Source: a bacterium UBP6_UBA1177 (GTDB lineage Bacteria > UBP6 > UBA1177). Taken from it: a stretch of DNA of 8,961 nt. The stretch is from the NCBI GenBank assembly GCA_002310995.1, contig DBYV01000011.1, positions 1 through 8,961 on the forward strand, given 5' to 3'. Position numbers and translations under genes: made by a program. The notes below the pieces were generated by a model that did no database searches, had not been told where the DNA came from, and saw only the letters and a program-made list of their open reading frames with translations. Positions within the stretch are counted from its first letter, which is position 1. The number at the start of each line of letters is the position of its first letter. Shown piece after piece: positions 1 through 7,006 of this stretch.

Positions 1-348
1 CTGATCGACAAGTTCGAAGCTCTTCACTGCGACGACGCAAAAGTCCTTTTCCTCGCTATCGGCAGCGCAGCGAGAGCGGCTGAGGAAGTCGTCAATGTTC
101 TCCGCGAAAGAGGCGTAAAAGCAGGTCTTTTCAGACCGATCACGCTGTGGCCTTTCCCGAAGGACGAGTTCGCGAAGTATGCGGCAAACGCAGACTACAT
201 CGTTGTTCCCGAAATGAACCTGGGACAGCTCAAGACTGTTGCGGAAAGATTCACGAAACGCACGAAGATCATTCCGATAAACCTTGTCAACGGCGAGCCT
301 CTCGGACCTGATACCATTATTTCGGCCGTCAATCACCTTAATATTTAG
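1..348 (+). CDS. korA: 2-oxoacid:ferredoxin oxidoreductase alpha subunit, C-terminal part
   Basis: Frame 1 is open from the first base to a TAG at 346-348, giving the last 115 residues of a longer protein whose start lies outside the window. The fragment reads as the C-terminal (transketolase-C-like) domain of the alpha subunit. It has a VLFLAIGSAAR strand-turn segment, the FRPITLWPFP motif and VVPEMNLGQL, all typical of the KorA/VorB group. With the beta subunit it would oxidatively decarboxylate a 2-oxoacid to an acyl-CoA and reduce ferredoxin in the cytoplasm. The beta gene follows after 11 bases, so they form one operon. The substrate (2-oxoglutarate or a branched-chain 2-oxoacid) cannot be decided from this fragment, so the symbol is provisional. 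A small 4Fe-4S ferredoxin-like delta subunit often lies upstream in such operons, but that part is not visible. Confidence 0.87.
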   Translation: MIDKFEALHCDDAKVLFLAIGSAARAAEEVVNVLRERGVKAGLFRPITLWPFPKDEFAKYAANADYIVVPEMNLGQLKTVAERFTKRTKIIPINLVNGEPLGPDTIISAVNHLNI

Positions 349-359
349 GGGAGGAGAAA

Positions 360-1187
360 ATGTTTGATTATTCGCAATATTTAAGAAATGAAAAACTTCC
401 GCACATCTGGTGCCCGGGCTGCGGTCACGGAATAGTTCTCAAATCGCTCATCAGAGCAGTCGCAAAGGCAGGCTGGAACAAAGACGAGATAGTTCTTGTC
501 AGCGGTATCGGCTGCGCTTCGAGACTTCCGGGATACGTTGATTTCAATACGCTCCACACAGCTCACGGCCGTGCTCTCGCTTTCGCAACGGGCATCAAGC
601 TCGCGAAACCCGAAATGCACGTGATCGTAGTTTCCGGTGACGGTGACTCGCTTGCAATCGGCGGAAACCACTTCATCCACGCTTGCAGAAGAAACATCGA
701 CATCACGCTTATCTGCTTCAACAACGGAATTTACGGCATGACCGGCGGTCAGTATTCTCCGACCACGGCAAGCGGCGACAAAACGGCTACATCTCCTTTC
801 GGAAACGTAGAGCCGCATTTCAACGTCGCTGAACTTGCAAAAGGTGCAGGCGCTACGTTCGTTGCAAGAGGCACGAGCTACGGCGTTCCGCAGCTTGACA
901 ACTTCATCTACCAGGGCCTTATGCACAAAGGTTTCTCGGTAATCGAGGCGGCTGAAGCTTGCTTCACGACTCACGGCAGAAAGAACCGCAAAAAATACGG
1001 ACCCAGCAACCTTGACATGCTCAAATGGCAGAGAGACCACGCGGTTTCCGTTGAAAAAGCGGCAGGAATGAGCGAGGAAGAACTTCAGGACAAAATCGTA
1101 ACAGGTGTTCTCCATAATGTTGACAAACCTGAATTTACCGAACAATATCAGAAACTTATTGATTCTTTCGGTGGAGGGGCAAAATGA
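360..1187 (+). CDS. korB: 2-oxoacid:ferredoxin oxidoreductase beta subunit (TPP-binding)
   Basis: This 275-residue protein has the normal length for the TPP-binding beta subunit of four-subunit 2-oxoacid:ferredoxin oxidoreductases. WCPGCGHG at residues 17-24 gives the first two cluster cysteines (C18, C21). C52 in SGIGCASR and C201 fit the spacing of the third and fourth 4Fe-4S ligands known in the family. The thiamine diphosphate motif runs from GDGD (93-96) to NN (121-122), followed by GMTGGQYSPTT. The subunit carries out decarboxylation of the 2-oxoacid and passes electrons through its cluster to ferredoxin. The start is supported by a strong ribosome binding site, GGGGAGGAG at 348-356, four bases before the ATG. 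The stop overlaps the next gene by four bases (ATGA), a sign of translational coupling. The exact substrate is open: KorB-like by sequence feel, but VOR enzymes are close relatives. Confidence 0.93.
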   Translation: MFDYSQYLRNEKLPHIWCPGCGHGIVLKSLIRAVAKAGWNKDEIVLVSGIGCASRLPGYVDFNTLHTAHGRALAFATGIKLAKPEMHVIVVSGDGDSLAIGGNHFIHACRRNIDITLICFNNGIYGMTGGQYSPTTASGDKTATSPFGNVEPHFNVAELAKGAGATFVARGTSYGVPQLDNFIYQGLMHKGFSVIEAAEACFTTHGRKNRKKYGPSNLDMLKWQRDHAVSVEKAAGMSEEELQDKIVTGVLHNVDKPEFTEQYQKLIDSFGGGAK

Positions 1188-1723
1188 GAAAAGAGATAAG
1201 ATTTTCAGGCAGCGGCGGTCAGGGCGTAATCCTTGCATCCGTAATTTTGGGAACCGCAGCGGCTCTTTACGAGAACAAACACGCTGTTCAGAGCCAGTCC
1301 TACGGCCCTGAGGCTAGAGGCGGTGCGTCGAAAGCCGACGTCATCATCAGCGACGAACCCGTAAAATACCCGAAAGCGAGAAACATCGACTTCATGCTCT
1401 GCCTTACGCAGAAAGCGGCCGACAAATACCTTCCGGATCTCAAGGAAGGCGGCCTTGTCCTCATTGACAGCGACTATGTCGATGTTCCCGAAACAGACAA
1501 ATACACAGTTGTAAAACTCCCGATTTCTTCAACGACCTACGACAAACAAGGCAAACTCATCGCCCTCAACATCGTTTCCCTTTCCGCATTCGTTGAAGTC
1601 ACGAAACTCGTTTCCGAAGATTCGCTCGAAAAGGCAGTTCTTCAGGCTGCACCGAAAGGGACTGAAGATTTCAACATGGAAGCGGTAAAAATCGGAAGAG
1701 AACTGGCTAAAACTCTGAAATAA
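1184..1723 (+). CDS. korC: 2-oxoacid:ferredoxin oxidoreductase gamma subunit
   Basis: This 179-residue protein matches the gamma subunit (pyruvate/ketoisovalerate oxidoreductase catalytic domain family) in length and motifs. It has the glycine-rich FSGSGGQGV near the N-terminus (residues 7-15) and QSYGPEARGGASKADVIIS at 38-56. The gamma domain helps bind coenzyme A in the assembled cytoplasmic enzyme. The ATG overlaps the TGA of the beta gene by four bases, and GGAGGGG at 1173-1179 lies inside the end of the beta gene as its ribosome binding site. The gene is followed after 29 bases by a strong intrinsic terminator, so it is the last gene of the operon (alpha-beta-gamma order). Nothing is truncated. 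Family assignment is firm, but the substrate-specific name is an inference. Confidence 0.92.
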   Translation: MRKEIRFSGSGGQGVILASVILGTAAALYENKHAVQSQSYGPEARGGASKADVIISDEPVKYPKARNIDFMLCLTQKAADKYLPDLKEGGLVLIDSDYVDVPETDKYTVVKLPISSTTYDKQGKLIALNIVSLSAFVEVTKLVSEDSLEKAVLQAAPKGTEDFNMEAVKIGRELAKTLK

Positions 1724-1752
1724 GGTGCTTTTATTTCTCATGGTTACTTCCA

Positions 1753-1776
1753 GGGGGCTTCGGCCCCCGTTTTTTT
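1753..1776 (+). terminator. Intrinsic terminator of the oxidoreductase operon
   Basis: A six-base GC-only stem, GGGGGC at 1753-1758 and GCCCCC at 1763-1768, closes on a TTCG tetraloop and is followed by one G and then seven Ts (1770-1776). It works in the + direction only: on the opposite strand the hairpin has an A tract in front and no T tract after it. The convergent Feo operon therefore has no clear terminator here. Confidence 0.93.
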
Positions 1777-1794
1777 GCTTAAATTTAAGGCAGA

Positions 1795-1959
1795 TCAGAT
1801 GTTATGATTTTTCTTATCCGTTTTGCATGCGGAGCAGTTGCGGCAGGCAGAACCCGTGCCGCATCCGCAGTCGCCGCGCATACGCTTTCTGATAATATTT
1901 ACCAAGGCGAATACGAACATCGCCAGAAGAATTACTGAAATAATTATCGTTGCCAGCAT
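1795..1959 (-). CDS. FeoB-associated Cys-rich membrane protein
   Basis: A 54-residue protein directly downstream of feoB. Residues 3-23 form one hydrophobic membrane segment, followed by a basic stretch (RKRMR) and a cysteine cluster at C31, C33, C39, C42 and C45 (DCGCGTGSACRNCSACK). This is the layout of the FeoB-associated Cys-rich membrane protein family. Its role in Fe2+ uptake is not settled; a part in Feo complex assembly or in handling iron at the membrane is inferred. The start chosen is the ATG at 1957-1959, because AGGAG at 1965-1969 sits five bases upstream and overlaps the feoB stop codon (1968-1970). The frame is open further upstream, but that part lies inside feoB and reads as low-quality, Arg-rich sequence. 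Confidence 0.85.
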   Translation of the reverse strand: MLATIIISVILLAMFVFALVNIIRKRMRGDCGCGTGSACRNCSACKTDKKNHNI

Positions 1960-1967
1960 GTGATCTC

Positions 1968-4322
1968 CTACATTCCGAGAGCGATCCCGATGAGGTATAC
2001 GGCAAGCGAGCAGAGCCAAGCGATCACGCACTGCCATACTACAACGCCTGCCGCCCATTTTGCGCCAAGCTCGCGCTTTACGGAGGCGATAGCTGCAACG
2101 CAAGGAGTATAAAGCAGGCTGAATACGAGAAGGCTTGCAGCAGTCAGACTCGTCATCATCGTTTCAACACCGCCCGCAAACAGGATTTCCAGAGTCGAGA
2201 CTACGCTTTCCTTTGCCATAAAGCCGCAAACGAGCGCAACGACGATCTGCCAGTCGCCAAGTCCTATCGGTTTCATGACTGGGGAAATCAGTTGTGCGAC
2301 GGAAGCGAGCATACTCATCTCTGCATTCTCGACTAACTGCAGTTTCCAGTTGAAACTTTGCAGGAACCACACAACGATCGTCGCAACGAAAATCACCGTG
2401 AACGCTCTCTGCAAAAAGTCTTTCGCCTTTTCCCACAAAAGCTGGGCGGTATTTCTCGCGCCTGGCATACGGTAGTTAGGAAGCTCCATCACGAAAGGCA
2501 CCGCTTCGCCTTTGAAAAGCGTTCCTTTGTAAAGAAGCGCGATGAGTATTCCGACAAAAATTCCCAGAAGATAAAGGCCTGTCATGATGAGGCCGCCTTG
2601 CTTCGGGAAAAACGCGCTCACAAAAAAGGCATATATCGGGAGTTTTGCGGTGCAGCTCATGAAAGGGGTGAGGAGGATCGTCATTTTACGGTCACGTTCG
2701 CTAGGAAGCGTGCGTGTCGACATGACGGCCGGGACAGAACAGCCGAAGCCGACTAAAAGCGGAACGATGCTTCTGCCAGAGAGTCCTATTTTCCTCAGCA
2801 GTTTATCCATAAAAAACGCGACTCGCGCGATGTAGCCTGAATCTTCAAGCATCGAAAGAAAGAAAAAGAGCGTCACTATGATCGGCAGGAAGGAAAGCAC
2901 GCTTCCCACACCCGCAAAAATGCCGTCGATTATAAGTCCGTGAAGCACTTCGTTCACTCCCGCGGCCGCCAGACCGGCATCCGTCACTTTCGTAAGCCAC
3001 TCGATTCCTGTTTCCAGAAGTTCCTGCATCCATGCGCCGATCACGTTGAAAGTCAGATAGAAAATCGCCCCCATTATCGCGATGAAGCAGGGGATCGCCG
3101 TCCATTTTCCGGTCAAAATTTTGTCGATTTCCTGACTTCTCGTTCTCTCTTTGCTTTCGTGCGGCTTTTTGACAGTAAGGGAACAGAGCCTGTAAATGAA
3201 AGAAAAACGCATATCGGCTATTGCCGCGCTCCTGTCTAAACCGCGCTCGCTTTCCATCTGCAGTATGATGTGCTCCAAAGTCTCCTTTTCGTTCACGTCA
3301 AGGTCGAGTTTGTGCAGTATTTGTTTATCGTCCTCAAGAAGTTTTGTCGCTGCGAACCGCACGGGAACACCCGCTTTTTCGGCATGGTCTTCGATCAGAT
3401 GTATCGTTCCGTGGAGCGCGCGGTGGACTGCGCCGCCGTTATCGTCTTTGCCGCAGAAATCCTGGCGCAGCGGACTTTCCTGAAATTTTGCAACGTGAAC
3501 GGCGTGGGAAACAAGTTCTTCGATTCCCTGTCCTTTTTTCGCAGAGATCGGAACGACAGGCACGCCGAGCAGCGATTCCATTTTGTTCACGTCGATCGAA
3601 CCGCCGTTTGCCGTAACTTCATCCATCATGTTGAGCGCGACAACGAGCGGAATATTCAGCTCCAGAAGCTGCATCGTCAGGTAGAGATTCCGTTCTATGT
3701 TCGTCGCATCCACGATGTTTATTATCGCGTGCGGCTTTTCGTTCAGGACAAAATCACGCGAGATAAGTTCTTCGGAAGAGTAGGGCGACATTGAGTAAAT
3801 GCCTGGCAGATCGGTGATCAGAGTATCGGCTTGTCCTTTGATCGCCCCTGATTTTCTGTCAACTGTAACGCCAGGGAAGTTCCCGACATGCTGATTTGAT
3901 CCGGTGAGGCGGTTGAAAAGCGTGGTTTTTCCGCAGTTCTGGTTCCCGACGAGCGCAAATGTAAGAATTGTGCCGTCAGGAAGCGGATTCTCGCTGTTTT
4001 TGTCGTGGAATTTTCCGCTTTCGCCGAGTCCGGGGTGCTCGGTTACGATCGAGTCTGCGGCGGCCGAATTTTGTCGAAGTGCAGTATCTGCCGCGTCTGT
4101 TTCGCACACTTCGACCTGCTGCGCATCTGCTACACGCAAAGTCAGCTCGTAGCCGTGCAGCCTGAATTCCATCGGGTCTCCGAGAGGCGCGTATTTTACG
4201 AAAGTGATCTCTGCCCCCGGAATTATTCCCATATCAAGAAAATGCTGACGGAGCTCGCCGTTTCCTCCGAGTTGTTTGACCCGAACTGTCTCTCCAGTCT
4301 TTATTTCGCGCAATGTTTTCAT
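1968..4322 (-). CDS. feoB: FeoA-FeoB fusion, ferrous iron transporter
   Basis: This 784-residue protein imports Fe2+ across the inner membrane. Residues 1-72 are a FeoA (SH3-like) domain, including the LGGNGELRQHFLDMGIIPG segment. A polar linker (about 73-118) follows, then the FeoB G domain: G1 GNQNCGKT 126-133, G2 GVT 151-153, G3 DLPG 171-174, G4 NMMD 231-234 and G5 SAKKG 260-264. After a helical region come the membrane segments with the two Gate motifs, GFGCSVPA 525-532 and SCTAKLPIY 556-564 in the first and TPCVAAIA 739-746 in the second. FeoA is usually a separate protein of about 75 residues; fusions are known in several anaerobes. The start codon follows a weak AAGG site eight bases upstream. 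The small Cys-rich gene follows at the stop codon. Regulation is probably by iron through the palindrome at 4400-4412, but that is inference. Confidence 0.95.
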   Translation of the reverse strand: MKTLREIKTGETVRVKQLGGNGELRQHFLDMGIIPGAEITFVKYAPLGDPMEFRLHGYELTLRVADAQQVEVCETDAADTALRQNSAAADSIVTEHPGLGESGKFHDKNSENPLPDGTILTFALVGNQNCGKTTLFNRLTGSNQHVGNFPGVTVDRKSGAIKGQADTLITDLPGIYSMSPYSSEELISRDFVLNEKPHAIINIVDATNIERNLYLTMQLLELNIPLVVALNMMDEVTANGGSIDVNKMESLLGVPVVPISAKKGQGIEELVSHAVHVAKFQESPLRQDFCGKDDNGGAVHRALHGTIHLIEDHAEKAGVPVRFAATKLLEDDKQILHKLDLDVNEKETLEHIILQMESERGLDRSAAIADMRFSFIYRLCSLTVKKPHESKERTRSQEIDKILTGKWTAIPCFIAIMGAIFYLTFNVIGAWMQELLETGIEWLTKVTDAGLAAAGVNEVLHGLIIDGIFAGVGSVLSFLPIIVTLFFFLSMLEDSGYIARVAFFMDKLLRKIGLSGRSIVPLLVGFGCSVPAVMSTRTLPSERDRKMTILLTPFMSCTAKLPIYAFFVSAFFPKQGGLIMTGLYLLGIFVGILIALLYKGTLFKGEAVPFVMELPNYRMPGARNTAQLLWEKAKDFLQRAFTVIFVATIVVWFLQSFNWKLQLVENAEMSMLASVAQLISPVMKPIGLGDWQIVVALVCGFMAKESVVSTLEILFAGGVETMMTSLTAASLLVFSLLYTPCVAAIASVKRELGAKWAAGVVVWQCVIAWLCSLAVYLIGIALGM

Positions 4323-4385
4323 ATTTTATGCCTTAATTAACAAATTTTCCGATATTAAAAGAACTCAATCAAATTAGTTTTGAGG

Positions 4386-4413
4386 ATAATTGTTAGCTAT
4401 GACTAATAGTCAA
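4386..4413 (-). promoter_or_regulatory. Candidate promoter of the feoAB operon
   Basis: On the minus strand, TTGACT (4408-4413) is a five-of-six match to the sigma70 -35 box. After a 16-base spacer, AATTAT (4386-4391) matches the -10 box at four positions. It would give a leader of roughly 55-60 bases before the feoAB ATG. I see no convincing terminator between the preceding ATPase gene and this promoter, so read-through from the metal-resistance operon is also possible. Confidence 0.4.
4400..4412. promoter_or_regulatory. 13-bp palindrome, possible operator over the feoAB -35 box
   Basis: TGACTAATAGTCA is a perfect palindrome of six-base arms around one central base. It overlaps the candidate -35 box of feoAB, where a repressor would block transcription. 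Its 6-1-6 form recalls the 7-1-7 Fur box (TGATAAT-n-ATTATCA), but only the outer TGA/TCA agree well. A DtxR-type or other metal regulator is equally possible. No regulator gene for it lies in the window apart from the ArsR protein, whose own operator looks different. Confidence 0.35.
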
Positions 4414-4440
4414 GAAAATCGGGGAAAATATGTTTTTATA

Positions 4441-6384
4441 TCACTTTTTAAGGATCCTCATCGCGTTGAGGACCGCTATCACGGTGACGCCGACATCACC
4501 GAAGACTGCTTCCCACATTCCGGCTATTCCCAAAGCTCCGAGAACAAGGAAAACTCCTTTGATTCCGAGAGCCAGCGCGATATTCTGGATAACTATGCTT
4601 TTTGTCGCTTTTGCAACATCTATAGCTTCGAGAAGTTTGGAAGGTTCGTCCGTCATGAGTACTACATCGGCCGCTTCTATTGCAGCGTCGGAGCCGAGAC
4701 CTCCCATGGCGATACCGACATCGGCTCTTGCCAGGACCGGAGCATCGTTTATTCCGTCGCCGACGAATGCGAGTTTGCCCGAACCAAGGCTATTTTTCTC
4801 TAAGATCTCGATTTTTTCGACTTTTTCTCCGGGAAGAAGCTGCGCATAATATTCATCGATTTTCAGTTTTTGGGCTACATCCTGTGCGATTTTTTCGTCA
4901 TCTCCTGTGAGCATTGCGATCTTTTTCACGCCGAGTTCTTTCAGGCCAGATACCGTTTTAAGGCTGTCTTCTTTGATTTCATCGCTTATCAGAATGCAGC
5001 CGGCATAGCGGTTATTTACAGCGACATAGACTTTTGTCCCTGTTTCATTACACGGCTGAAAGGTGATTTTTTCGTCTTTCATAAGTTCTGAGTTTCCGGC
5101 TAGAACTTTTTCACCGCCGAATACCGCGCTGATACCGCGCCCGGGGATTTCCTGATGAGCGGAAAGAAGGCCGTTTCCGATTTCTTTTCCGTAAGCCGCA
5201 GAAATTGATTTCGCTATAGGATGGTTGGAAAAATATTCGGCAGCAGAGGCGTATTCAAGCACTTTTTCTTTGGTAAAACCGTCAGCCGGAATGATTTCCG
5301 TGACATTGAAAACTCCTTTGGTGAGAGTTCCCGTTTTGTCGAAAACGACGGTTTTAAGGTTATCAAGTGCTTCAAGATAGTTGCTTCCTTTCACAAGCAC
5401 GCCGTGTTTTGAAGCGGCTCCGATACCTCCGAAAAATGTGAGCGGGATCGAAATCACAAGGGCGCATGGACATGATACAACAAGAAAAACAAATCCTCGG
5501 TGGATCCAGTCAGTCCATTCTCCTCCGAGAAGAAGGGGAGGAAGCACAGCTAAGAGCGCGGCGAGGATTACGACAACTGGAGTATAGTAACCTGCGAATT
5601 TTGTTATGAAATTTTCCGTCTTCGCTTTTCTTTCAGAAGCATTTTCAACGAGGTCTATTATTTTGGAAACTGTCGATTCCCCGAAATTTTTAGTCGTTCT
5701 GATTGTCAGAGTGCCGCTCTGGTTTACGCATCCCGAGAGGACTTCGTCCCCTTCGCGGACACTTTTCGGAACCGATTCTCCGGTCAGAGCCTTCGTGTCG
5801 ATCATCGAGTTTCCTTCAAGTACGATGCCGTCGAGAGGGATCTTTTCACCCGGTTTCACGATGATCGTCTCTCCCAAAGCGACATTTTCGGGAGAAACAG
5901 TCTCGGAAACGCCGTTGCGCAGCACTGTGGCGTGGTCCGGGCGTATATCCATGAGTTCTGAAATCGATTCTTTCGAGTGTTTCACTGCGAGCGACTGGAA
6001 AAATTCTCCTATCTGGTAAAAAAGCATTACCGCGACAGCTTCGGGATATTCGCCGATGACAAAAGCTCCGACAGTGGAGATCGTCATCAGAAAATTCTCG
6101 TCGAAAACCTGCCCGTGAGCGATATTTTCAACTGCTTCAATGACGACATCGTAACCGAGAATGATGTATGCCGCAATCAGGAAACCCAGTTCGATGTGCA
6201 GCGGAACATCTGCCGCAAAAGTTAGCACAAGCCCTGCAAGATAGACAAAAGCTCCGATAGAGAGGTGTAAGATCAGTTTTTTGCCGCCGGAATGTTCATG
6301 CTCGTGATGATGGTCGCAGGCGTGACAACAGCGGCATCCGTGTTCGTGTTCACAAGATTCATGTTCGTGATGTTCGTGTGCCAT
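4441..6384 (-). CDS. Zn/Cd/Pb-type P1B heavy-metal efflux ATPase
   Basis: This 647-residue membrane ATPase should export Zn2+, Cd2+ or Pb2+ using ATP. Residues 1-31 hold 12 His and 5 Cys, replacing the folded HMA domain with which many relatives start. It has the actuator motif TGES 201-204, the metal-path SCPC motif (CPC 305-307), the phosphorylation site DKTGT (D349), the nucleotide-domain HP (388-389) and the hinge GDGINDAP 542-549. In the last membrane pair N601, K609 and D630 are present. The Lys-to-Asp spacing of 21 equals that of K693 and D714 in ZntA, which points to the divalent-metal subgroup (P1B-2) rather than Cu+. The ATG is preceded by AGGAGG at 6390-6395, five bases away. The gene starts 13 bases after the ArsR stop, so the two are one operon. 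A zntA/cadA name would fit, but the metal is not proven. Confidence 0.94.
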   Translation of the reverse strand: MAHEHHEHESCEHEHGCRCCHACDHHHEHEHSGGKKLILHLSIGAFVYLAGLVLTFAADVPLHIELGFLIAAYIILGYDVVIEAVENIAHGQVFDENFLMTISTVGAFVIGEYPEAVAVMLFYQIGEFFQSLAVKHSKESISELMDIRPDHATVLRNGVSETVSPENVALGETIIVKPGEKIPLDGIVLEGNSMIDTKALTGESVPKSVREGDEVLSGCVNQSGTLTIRTTKNFGESTVSKIIDLVENASERKAKTENFITKFAGYYTPVVVILAALLAVLPPLLLGGEWTDWIHRGFVFLVVSCPCALVISIPLTFFGGIGAASKHGVLVKGSNYLEALDNLKTVVFDKTGTLTKGVFNVTEIIPADGFTKEKVLEYASAAEYFSNHPIAKSISAAYGKEIGNGLLSAHQEIPGRGISAVFGGEKVLAGNSELMKDEKITFQPCNETGTKVYVAVNNRYAGCILISDEIKEDSLKTVSGLKELGVKKIAMLTGDDEKIAQDVAQKLKIDEYYAQLLPGEKVEKIEILEKNSLGSGKLAFVGDGINDAPVLARADVGIAMGGLGSDAAIEAADVVLMTDEPSKLLEAIDVAKATKSIVIQNIALALGIKGVFLVLGALGIAGMWEAVFGDVGVTVIAVLNAMRILKK

Positions 6385-6397
6385 AACTGCCTCCTGA

Positions 6398-6781
6398 TCA
6401 ATGCGTTTCCCGGTAGTCCGGCATCAGTTCTTCGAGATGCTCGAATCCCGTGTCGATAATTTTTTTGACGTGCTCGTCAGCCAGCGAGTAGTAGACTATC
6501 TGTGCTTCGCGCCGGAATTTCACGAGTCCCGCAAGACGCAAAGCCTTGAGCTGGTGCGAAACCGCCGATTTTGTGAGCCCTAACAGCACAGCGATGTCGC
6601 ATACGCACATTTCGCTCTGTTCGAGAGCGTGCAGAATCTTAACTCTTGTATAGTCGCCGAAAAGTTGCATCAGATCCGCCAGGTTAAGGTATTCGTCATC
6701 TGACACCATTTTTGATCTGACATCATCAACAATGTTTTCGTGTATCACATTGCAAGTGCACGAAGACTCCGAATCTACCAT
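6398..6781 (-). CDS. ArsR/SmtB-family metal-sensing repressor (CadC-like)
   Basis: This 127-residue winged-helix repressor should release DNA when Zn2+, Cd2+ or Pb2+ binds, turning on the ATPase downstream. The DNA-reading helix lies in LTKSAVSHQLKALRLAGL (69-86). Two metal sites known from the family are intact: the alpha3N type, with C8 and C10 near the N-terminus plus C59 and C61 in EMCVCD, and the alpha5 type, D102, H104, H115 and E118, with the same spacing as SmtB D104/H106/H117/E120. The first ATG is chosen because GAGGAGG (6788-6794) lies six bases upstream and because a later start at residue 25 would lose the N-terminal cysteines. It is the first gene of a two-gene operon and probably represses itself through the inverted repeat just upstream. 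Confidence 0.93.
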   Translation of the reverse strand: MVDSESSCTCNVIHENIVDDVRSKMVSDDEYLNLADLMQLFGDYTRVKILHALEQSEMCVCDIAVLLGLTKSAVSHQLKALRLAGLVKFRREAQIVYYSLADEHVKKIIDTGFEHLEELMPDYRETH

Positions 6782-6798
6782 TTGAGGCCTCCTCTTTT

Positions 6799-6824
6799 AT
6801 TAGTTGAACAAATGAACAACTAAT
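6799..6824. promoter_or_regulatory. Inverted-repeat operator of the arsR-ATPase operon
   Basis: ATTAGTTG (6799-6806) and CAACTAAT (6817-6824) are perfect eight-base arms around a ten-base centre. The total of 26 bp equals the 12-2-12 operator length described for the ArsR/SmtB family. The TGAACA/TGTTCA half-site seen in such operators is present, and TGAACAA also occurs as a direct repeat at 6805-6811 and 6813-6819. It abuts the -10 box and covers the probable transcription start, a good place for repression by the adjacent sensor. Confidence 0.8.
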
Positions 6825-6851
6825 CATTACTCCTTAAAAAAGTTTTGTCAA
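6823..6851 (-). promoter_or_regulatory. Promoter of the arsR-ATPase operon
   Basis: On the minus strand a perfect -35 box TTGACA (6846-6851) is followed, after 17 bases, by AATGAT (6823-6828), a four-of-six -10 box. The weak -10 and consensus -35 with the operator directly downstream fit a regulated promoter. The start site would be near 6816, inside the operator. Confidence 0.7.
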
Positions 6852-6881
6852 GAGGGGAGAAAAAGGAAAAACCATAAAGGT

Positions 6882-6902
6882 GAATTGGCAATTGCCTAAT
6901 TC
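6882..6902. repeat. Near-perfect palindrome in the arsR-toxI intergenic region
   Basis: GGCAATTGCC (6887-6896) is a perfect palindrome, and outside it GAATT (6882-6886) and AATTC (6898-6902) also pair, with one extra T at 6897. A short CGGA-AAAA-TCCG dyad follows at 6902-6913. The site lies between the divergent arsR and toxI promoters, over 100 bases upstream of toxI. It has no T tract. Its role is unknown; a protein binding site or a remnant of a repeat are both possible. Confidence 0.4.
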
Positions 6903-7006
6903 GGAAAAATCCGCTGTTATTTGCATCGGAGCGGGGCTGTCAGATACTGATATGAAGGTCGAATTTCTAAAAATCAAAGTGAAATTGAAAAAATCTAAAA
7001 AATAAT

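Noticed and set aside
381..1238. Long minus-strand open frame (285 codons) opposite the beta subunit gene
   Set aside because: It is a shadow of a well-conserved + strand gene; its protein is Arg/Ser/Cys/Val-rich with no recognisable domain, and the + strand reading carries all expected motifs.
1753..1768. GC hairpin as a terminator for the minus-strand Feo operon
   Set aside because: On that strand no T tract follows the stem, so it supports termination only for the + strand operon.
1795..2103. Longer, 102-codon version of the FeoB-associated gene
   Set aside because: The extra N-terminal part overlaps feoB, is Arg-rich and lacks a ribosome binding site; the start at 1959 has AGGAG at the right distance and gives the family length.
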